DNA from: Paracoccaceae bacterium
Lineage (GTDB): Bacteria; Pseudomonadota; Alphaproteobacteria; Rhodobacterales; Rhodobacteraceae
Assembly: GCA_009922885.1 (NCBI GenBank)
Contig: RFUP01000063.1
Span: forward strand, 1 to 9,440
Reading direction: 5' to 3'
Length of the DNA stretch: 9,440 bases
The notes beneath the pieces were generated by a model. The model did not search any database. It was not told the DNA's origin and saw nothing but the letters and a program-made list of their open reading frames with translations. The translations under genes and the position numbers were made by a program. This document shows, one piece after another, positions 6,199 to 9,440 of this stretch (position 1 is its first letter; each line of letters starts with the position of its first letter).

Positions 6199-7161
6199 AT
6201 GACCAATTACCTCGACTTCGAACGCCCCCTTGCCGAGATTGAAGGCAAGGCCGAGGAACTGCGCGCGCTGGCGCGGGCCAATCCCGAGATGGATGTGGAA
6301 GGCGAAGCCGCTGCCCTCGACAAGAAGGCGAAAGACCTATTGGTCTCGCTCTACAAGGATCTGACACCTTGGCGGAAATGCCAGGTCGCGCGTCATCCGG
6401 AGCGTCCGCATTGCAAGGATTACATCGACGCGCTCTTTACCGAGTACACCCCCCTCGCTGGCGACCGCAACTTCGCGGACGACCATTCGGTGATGGGCGG
6501 GCTCGCGCGGTTTCAGGACAAGCCCGTGATGGTGATCGGCCATGAGAAGGGCCATGACACTAAAACGCGGATCGAGCGCAATTTCGGCATGGCGCGCCCG
6601 GAAGGCTACCGCAAGGCGATCCGCTTGATGGAAATGGCCGACAAGTTCCGCCTGCCCGTCATTACCCTCGTCGACACGCCCGGTGCCTATCCGGGCAAGG
6701 GTGCGGAAGAGCGGGGGCAGTCGGAGGCGATTGCGCGCTCGACCGAGAAGTGCCTGCAGATCGGGGTGCCGCTGGTTTCGGTGGTGATCGGTGAAGGCGG
6801 TTCGGGCGGGGCTGTGGCTTTCGCGACGGCCAATTCCGTCGCCATGCTCGAACATTCGGTCTATTCGGTGATTTCGCCGGAAGGCTGTGCCTCGATCCTG
6901 TGGAAAGATTCGGAGAAGATGCGCGAAGCGGCGGAAGCGCTGCGGCTCACCGCACAGGATCTGAAGAAGCTCGGCGTGATCGACCGTATCATTTCGGAGC
7001 CTCTGGGCGGCGCGCATCGCGACAGAAAGCACACTCTCGAAGCCGTGGGCGACGCGATTGCTGGAATGCTCGCGGAGCTTTCGACTATGAAGCCGAAAGC
7101 GCTGATCGACGCGCGACGGAAGAAGTTCCTCTCGATGGGATCGAAAGGGCTCGCTGCGTAA
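6199..7161 (+). CDS. accA: Acetyl-CoA carboxylase carboxyltransferase subunit alpha
   Basis: AccA pairs with AccD to move the carboxyl group from biotin carried by AccB to acetyl-CoA, making malonyl-CoA, the first committed step of fatty-acid synthesis in the cytoplasm. The 320-residue length is normal. An N-terminal helical segment (about 8-55) is followed by the crotonase-fold core with LVDTPGAYPGKGAEERGQ (157-174), the oxyanion-type glycine loop GEGGSGGA (198-205) and SPEGCASILW (226-235), all hallmarks of AccA. GGAGGG lies 5 bases before the ATG. The TAA stop shares its last A with the ATG of the next gene (TAATG), so the SMR exporter is translationally coupled to it. accD, accB and accC are not in the window, as is common. 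Confidence 0.97.
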   Translation: MTNYLDFERPLAEIEGKAEELRALARANPEMDVEGEAAALDKKAKDLLVSLYKDLTPWRKCQVARHPERPHCKDYIDALFTEYTPLAGDRNFADDHSVMGGLARFQDKPVMVIGHEKGHDTKTRIERNFGMARPEGYRKAIRLMEMADKFRLPVITLVDTPGAYPGKGAEERGQSEAIARSTEKCLQIGVPLVSVVIGEGGSGGAVAFATANSVAMLEHSVYSVISPEGCASILWKDSEKMREAAEALRLTAQDLKKLGVIDRIISEPLGGAHRDRKHTLEAVGDAIAGMLAELSTMKPKALIDARRKKFLSMGSKGLAA

Positions 7162-7475
7162 TGTCGCCTTGGGTGCTCGTCGTTCTGGCGGGGCTGATGG
7201 AGACGGGCTGGGCGCTCGGGCTGAAATATTCCGATGGGTTCACCCGGTTCTGGCCGTCTGTCATCACGATTGGCGGGGCGCTGGCGTCGTTCTGGCTGCT
7301 TTCGGCGGCAATGAGGGATCTGCCTGTGGGCACGGCTTATGCGGTTTGGGTGGGCATCGGTGCGGTGGGCACGGCGATTGCGGCCGTGATTTTCTTGGGC
7401 GAACCGATGAACGCGTTGCGCGTGGCGGGTATCGTTTTGATCGTTGCCGGCATCGCGGCATTGAAATTCGCCTGA
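7161..7475 (+). CDS. Small multidrug resistance (SMR) family exporter, SugE/Gdx-like
   Basis: The 104-residue protein has four membrane helices (about 2-20, 29-48, 56-76, 84-102) and the essential proton- and substrate-coupling glutamate E14 in LMETGWALGLKYSDGF. The segment GTAYAVWVGIGAVGT (57-71) follows the Gdx/SugE subtype, whose characterised members export guanidinium ion in exchange for protons, rather than the EmrE/Qac multidrug subtype. It works as an antiparallel dimer in the inner membrane; single-gene members can insert in both orientations, and no second SMR gene is seen beside it. Its ATG overlaps the accA stop by one base, and there is no space for a guanidine riboswitch directly upstream. 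Its stop is one base from the convergent stop of the GntR gene. The guanidinium specificity is inferred from the motif only. Confidence 0.85.
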   Translation: MSPWVLVVLAGLMETGWALGLKYSDGFTRFWPSVITIGGALASFWLLSAAMRDLPVGTAYAVWVGIGAVGTAIAAVIFLGEPMNALRVAGIVLIVAGIAALKFA

Positions 7476-7476
7476 C

Positions 7477-8124
7477 TTATCCCTGAAGCATTTTCAGCCC
7501 TTGTGTGACATCCGAGCGGACGGCGAGGCGAAGGCCGGGTTCGTCGCCTGCCTTGAGGGCAGCGATGATCAGGCGGTGATATTGCGGCGGATCTTTACGA
7601 CGGAGGCGCGTGTAGAGCGAGCGGATCGTCGGCCCGAGTTGGAGCCAGACGGTTTCGGCCATCGCAAGCATCGCAGGGGCTTGGGCGCGCAGATAGAGCG
7701 TGCGGTGGAATTCGAGATTCGAGCGGATGTAACTGACAGCATCGCCCCGCGCGGCGGCGTCGCCTACGGCGGTGTTGATCGTCTGCAAGCGTTCGATCAA
7801 CGCCATATGGGCGCGCGGCAGGGCGCGGGAGGCCAGTTCGACCTCGATCAGTGCGCGGAGGGCGGCGAGTTCCTCGATCCGTTCGTTCGACAGCTCGGGC
7901 GTGGAAATGCGGCCAGAGGAGGATACGGTGAGTGCGCCTTCAGCCGCGAGGCGGTTGATGGCTTCGCGCACGGGCGTCATGGAGACGCCGAATTCCTTGC
8001 CGAGGCCCCGCAGCGTGAGGGGTTGGCCCGGTTCGATATCGCCGTGCATGATACGGGTGCGCAGGCCGCGATAGATGCGGTCATGGGCGGACAGAACGGG
8101 TTCGGGGCGGGGCGGAATGCTCAT
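7477..8124 (-). CDS. GntR family transcriptional regulator, FCD (FadR-type) subfamily
   Basis: This is a DNA-binding repressor or activator that responds to a small carboxylate or similar metabolite. I use the ATG at 8124 (215 residues, MSIPPRPEPVLSAHDRIYRGL), normal for the family; a longer frame would read into the promoter and the upstream gene. The winged helix-turn-helix covers about residues 11-75, with LRGLGKEFGVSMTPVREAINRL (38-59) as the recognition part. The C-terminal FCD domain (about 85-212) has EFH (138-140) and H183 in YHRLIIAALKAGD; the last metal-ligand histidine of the typical domain appears replaced by aspartate (D205 in AVRSDV). A perfect palindrome lies 6 bases before the start, suggesting autoregulation. 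Its target is unknown: it converges on accA-SMR and is downstream of the ygjP-like gene. No Shine-Dalgarno sequence is evident. Confidence 0.88.
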   Translation of the reverse strand: MSIPPRPEPVLSAHDRIYRGLRTRIMHGDIEPGQPLTLRGLGKEFGVSMTPVREAINRLAAEGALTVSSSGRISTPELSNERIEELAALRALIEVELASRALPRAHMALIERLQTINTAVGDAAARGDAVSYIRSNLEFHRTLYLRAQAPAMLAMAETVWLQLGPTIRSLYTRLRRKDPPQYHRLIIAALKAGDEPGLRLAVRSDVTQGLKMLQG

Positions 8125-8129
8125 AGCCC

Positions 8130-8145
8130 GTTTGTGATCACAAAC
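8130..8145. promoter_or_regulatory. Perfect 16-bp palindrome, probable GntR operator
   Basis: GTTTGTGATCACAAAC is its own reverse complement. It lies 6 bases before the GntR start codon and downstream of a -35-like TTGACC on the minus strand. FCD/FadR-type regulators bind short AT-flanked palindromes of this kind near their own promoters, so autoregulation is the likely role. Confidence 0.7.
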
Positions 8146-8159
8146 ACAGGCAAGGTCAA
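8136..8159 (-). promoter_or_regulatory. Possible promoter of the GntR regulator gene
   Basis: On the minus strand TTGACC (8159-8154) is a good -35 match and overlaps the TGA stop of the ygjP-like gene. A -10 box would have to lie in or next to the 16-bp palindrome but is not clear. The resulting transcript would have almost no leader, which agrees with the missing Shine-Dalgarno sequence. Confidence 0.4.
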
Positions 8160-8848
8160 TCGAATCGGTAGTGGTGCAAGCGGTGGCCTTCGCGTTTGAG
8201 CCATGCACGCGCCTCAGCGTAGGGGCCATAGAGGCGGCCGACGGTTTTCCAGAAGGCTGACGAGTGATTCATTTCTGCGAGATGCGCGACCTCGTGGGCC
8301 GCGACATACTCAAGCACCTCGGGCGGCGCCATGATGAGACGCCACGAATACATGAGCGCGCCTTCCGTGGTGCAGGACCCCCAGCGGGACCGGGTGTCGC
8401 GCAGGGTGAGGGAGGTGTAGGGGCGGCCAAGTTTGGCGGCGTAGCGATCGGAGGCCTCGGCCAGCCTGTCGCGCGCCCGGAGCTTCAGGAAAGCGGCGGC
8501 GCGGGTGGCGGCGCGGGCTTCTAGGCCGGGGATCAGGAAGAGATCGCCCTCGATTCGCGGCGCGCGGCCATGATCCGCACTTTGCAGCGTGAGCATCCGC
8601 CCTTCGACGGGCAATTCGTAGCCCACGGAGACGCGTGTTTCAGCGGGACGGGCGGCAAGATGGCGGCGGAGCCAGTCGGCCTTCTCCGCGGCGAAGGCGA
8701 GGGCTTCGCGCTCGGAGGCATAGGGCGGCATGGTGAGCGTGACGCGGCCATCAAGGCGCGACACGCGGAGCGAGATGCGGCGCGCGCGAGCGGATTTTCG
8801 CAAAATCAGTTCCACCGGAGGGGTTCCGGGGAGGATATGCTGGGCCAT
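8156..8848 (-). CDS. YgjP-type (DUF45, M48-like) zinc metallopeptidase domain protein
   Basis: The 230-residue protein has the zinc motif HEVAH (H185, E186, H189), a probable third ligand H195 in EMNHSSAFW, and RSRWGSC (153-159), the diagnostic pair of motifs for the YgjP/WLM-like family. The N-terminal half is a basic, beta-rich region (RARRISLRVS, 21-30). It has no signal peptide or membrane helix, so it should be cytoplasmic. Family members are predicted peptidases related to SprT/Wss1-like proteins; the substrate and even the activity are unproven for most. The ATG at 8848 has GGAAA about 8 bases upstream. It diverges from the TIGR02300 gene and is followed 31 bases later by the GntR gene, which seems to have its own promoter. 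Confidence 0.85.
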   Translation of the reverse strand: MAQHILPGTPPVELILRKSARARRISLRVSRLDGRVTLTMPPYASEREALAFAAEKADWLRRHLAARPAETRVSVGYELPVEGRMLTLQSADHGRAPRIEGDLFLIPGLEARAATRAAAFLKLRARDRLAEASDRYAAKLGRPYTSLTLRDTRSRWGSCTTEGALMYSWRLIMAPPEVLEYVAAHEVAHLAEMNHSSAFWKTVGRLYGPYAEARAWLKREGHRLHHYRFD

Positions 8849-8940
8849 CGCAGGTTTCCGGTGCCAAAGGCTTTGACTTGACCTTTCGCTTATGGCAGTT
8901 GGCGCGGAATCAGCAAGGCATTCAAGCGAAGGGGATTCCC
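8849..8940. promoter_or_regulatory. Divergent promoter region, ygjP-like gene and TIGR02300 gene
   Basis: On the minus strand CATAAG (8894-8889) with TTGCTG (8916-8911) at 16-base spacing is a passable promoter for the ygjP-like gene. On the plus strand TTGACTTGACC (8873-8883) gives two overlapping -35-like boxes, but no good -10 lies at the normal distance. AAGGGGA (8929-8935) is the ribosome-binding site for the gene starting at 8941. Confidence 0.35.
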
Positions 8941-9264
8941 ATGCCGAAGGAAGAGTGGGGCACGAAACGCGTCTGCCCGACCACTGGCAAGCGCTTCTAC
9001 GACATGAACAAGCGTCCGATCGTCAGCCCGTACACGGGTGAGGTTGTGGAGCTTGAGGTGCATCGTGGCCGCATGATTGCAGCCGACGCCGAAGATGGTG
9101 CAGGCCGCAAGTCGAAGATGAACGCTGCGGACGCAGATGATGATGTTCTGGACGATGATGACGTCGATCTGGACATCGATGATGATCTTCTCGAGGAAGA
9201 GGATGACGACAACGTCTCCCTCGATGATCTGACCGACGTCGCAGGCGAAGAAGAAGAACTCTGA
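8941..9264 (+). CDS. TIGR02300 (FYDLN-acid) family protein
   Basis: The start at 8941 is supported by AAGGGGA 5 bases upstream and by the conserved opening MPKEEWGTKRVCPTTGKRFYD. The 107-residue protein has two parts. A conserved basic head (1-50) carries the family core, here FYDMNKRPIVSPYTGE with methionine where FYDLN is usual. An extremely acidic tail (about 60-107) contains runs such as DDDVLDDDDVDLDIDDD and ends in EEEEL, and is probably disordered. There is a single cysteine (C12), so no zinc site is evident. The function of this alphaproteobacterial family is unknown. The basic head with acidic tail could suit binding to nucleic acid or to a basic protein, but that is a guess. It stands just before a tRNA-Ala gene and is followed by a hairpin. 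Confidence 0.88.
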   Translation: MPKEEWGTKRVCPTTGKRFYDMNKRPIVSPYTGEVVELEVHRGRMIAADAEDGAGRKSKMNAADADDDVLDDDDVDLDIDDDLLEEEDDDNVSLDDLTDVAGEEEEL

Positions 9265-9281
9265 TCCCTTTGGGGTCTGAT

Positions 9282-9317
9282 ATGCGGGCGGAATTTTCCG
9301 CTTGATCCCGCCCGCAT
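9282..9317 (+). terminator. Probable terminator hairpin after the TIGR02300 gene
   Basis: ATGCGGGCGG (9282-9291) pairs perfectly over 10 bp with CCGCCCGCAT (9308-9317). A second hairpin, GCGGA/TCCGC (9288-9301), uses part of the same left arm and excludes the first. CAAAATCT follows instead of a T-run, so termination by an intrinsic mechanism may be weak. Confidence 0.5.
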
Positions 9318-9365
9318 CAAAATCTAAGTAGCGGCCACGACGCCTCAAGGGGCGTTCCCAAGGTA

Positions 9366-9438
<73 letters not shown>

Positions 9439-9440
9439 CC

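Noticed and set aside
7085..7161. A guanidine riboswitch ahead of the SMR gene
   Set aside because: The exporter's start codon overlaps the accA stop, so upstream sequence is coding, and no riboswitch-like structure was seen before accA either.
8125..8229. A longer GntR protein starting at 8229
   Set aside because: The extra 35 residues would overlap the upstream gene's end, include the palindromic operator, and show no family similarity. The ATG at 8124 gives a normal-length protein.
9302..9330. A tRNA-Ala promoter with TTGATC and TCTAAG
   Set aside because: The spacing (about 15 bases) is short and the -35 box lies in the loop and arm of the preceding hairpin. The match is too weak to list.

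Overview
The window reads as chromosomal DNA of an alphaproteobacterium, most likely of the Rhodobacterales (Rhodobacteraceae). The evidence is GC-rich coding DNA, a petABC (fbcFBC) operon whose cytochrome b and Rieske proteins follow the Rhodobacter numbering almost residue for residue, a TIGR02300-type acidic protein typical of alphaproteobacteria, and an intergenic hairpin of a style I associate with this family. The genus cannot be fixed from the sequence alone.

Layout. Bases 6-692 (+) carry the ATPase of an ABC importer, probably thiamine (thiQ); its partners would lie upstream of the window. A shared hairpin terminator (about 734-767) separates it from the convergent petABC operon, which is transcribed leftward: Rieske protein (2921-3481), cytochrome b (1586-2908), cytochrome c1 (784-1569). 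Diverging from petA is a secreted outer-membrane barrel protein resembling lipid A oxidase LpxQ (3718-4377). Its last codons and stop codon are the first unit of a 27-bp tandem repeat (4368-4475), followed by a strong terminator. Next come a leftward phytanoyl-CoA-dioxygenase-like gene (4522-5316), a divergent LysE/RhtB exporter (5449-6054), and a GC-rich intergenic hairpin before accA (6199-7161). accA overlaps an SMR/Gdx-like exporter gene by one base (7161-7475). A GntR/FCD regulator (7477-8124, -) converges on that pair and sits downstream of a YgjP-type metallopeptidase gene (8156-8848, -). The window closes with a rightward TIGR02300 acidic protein (8941-9264) and tRNA-Ala(GGC) (9366-9438).

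How it fits together. Most of the window is conserved housekeeping: the cytochrome bc1 complex (quinol oxidation and proton translocation), fatty-acid synthesis (AccA with AccB/AccC/AccD encoded elsewhere), cofactor uptake, and translation. Between these lie single accessory genes (oxygenase, exporters, regulator) without an obvious shared pathway.

I found no convincing new multi-gene system, defence island, prophage, IS element or CRISPR array. The items most worth a second look are the 27-bp stop-codon-spanning repeat array, the perfect 16-bp palindrome in the promoter of the GntR gene, the accA-SMR overlap, and a cytochrome c1 lacking the disulfide-bearing insertion known from Rhodobacter.
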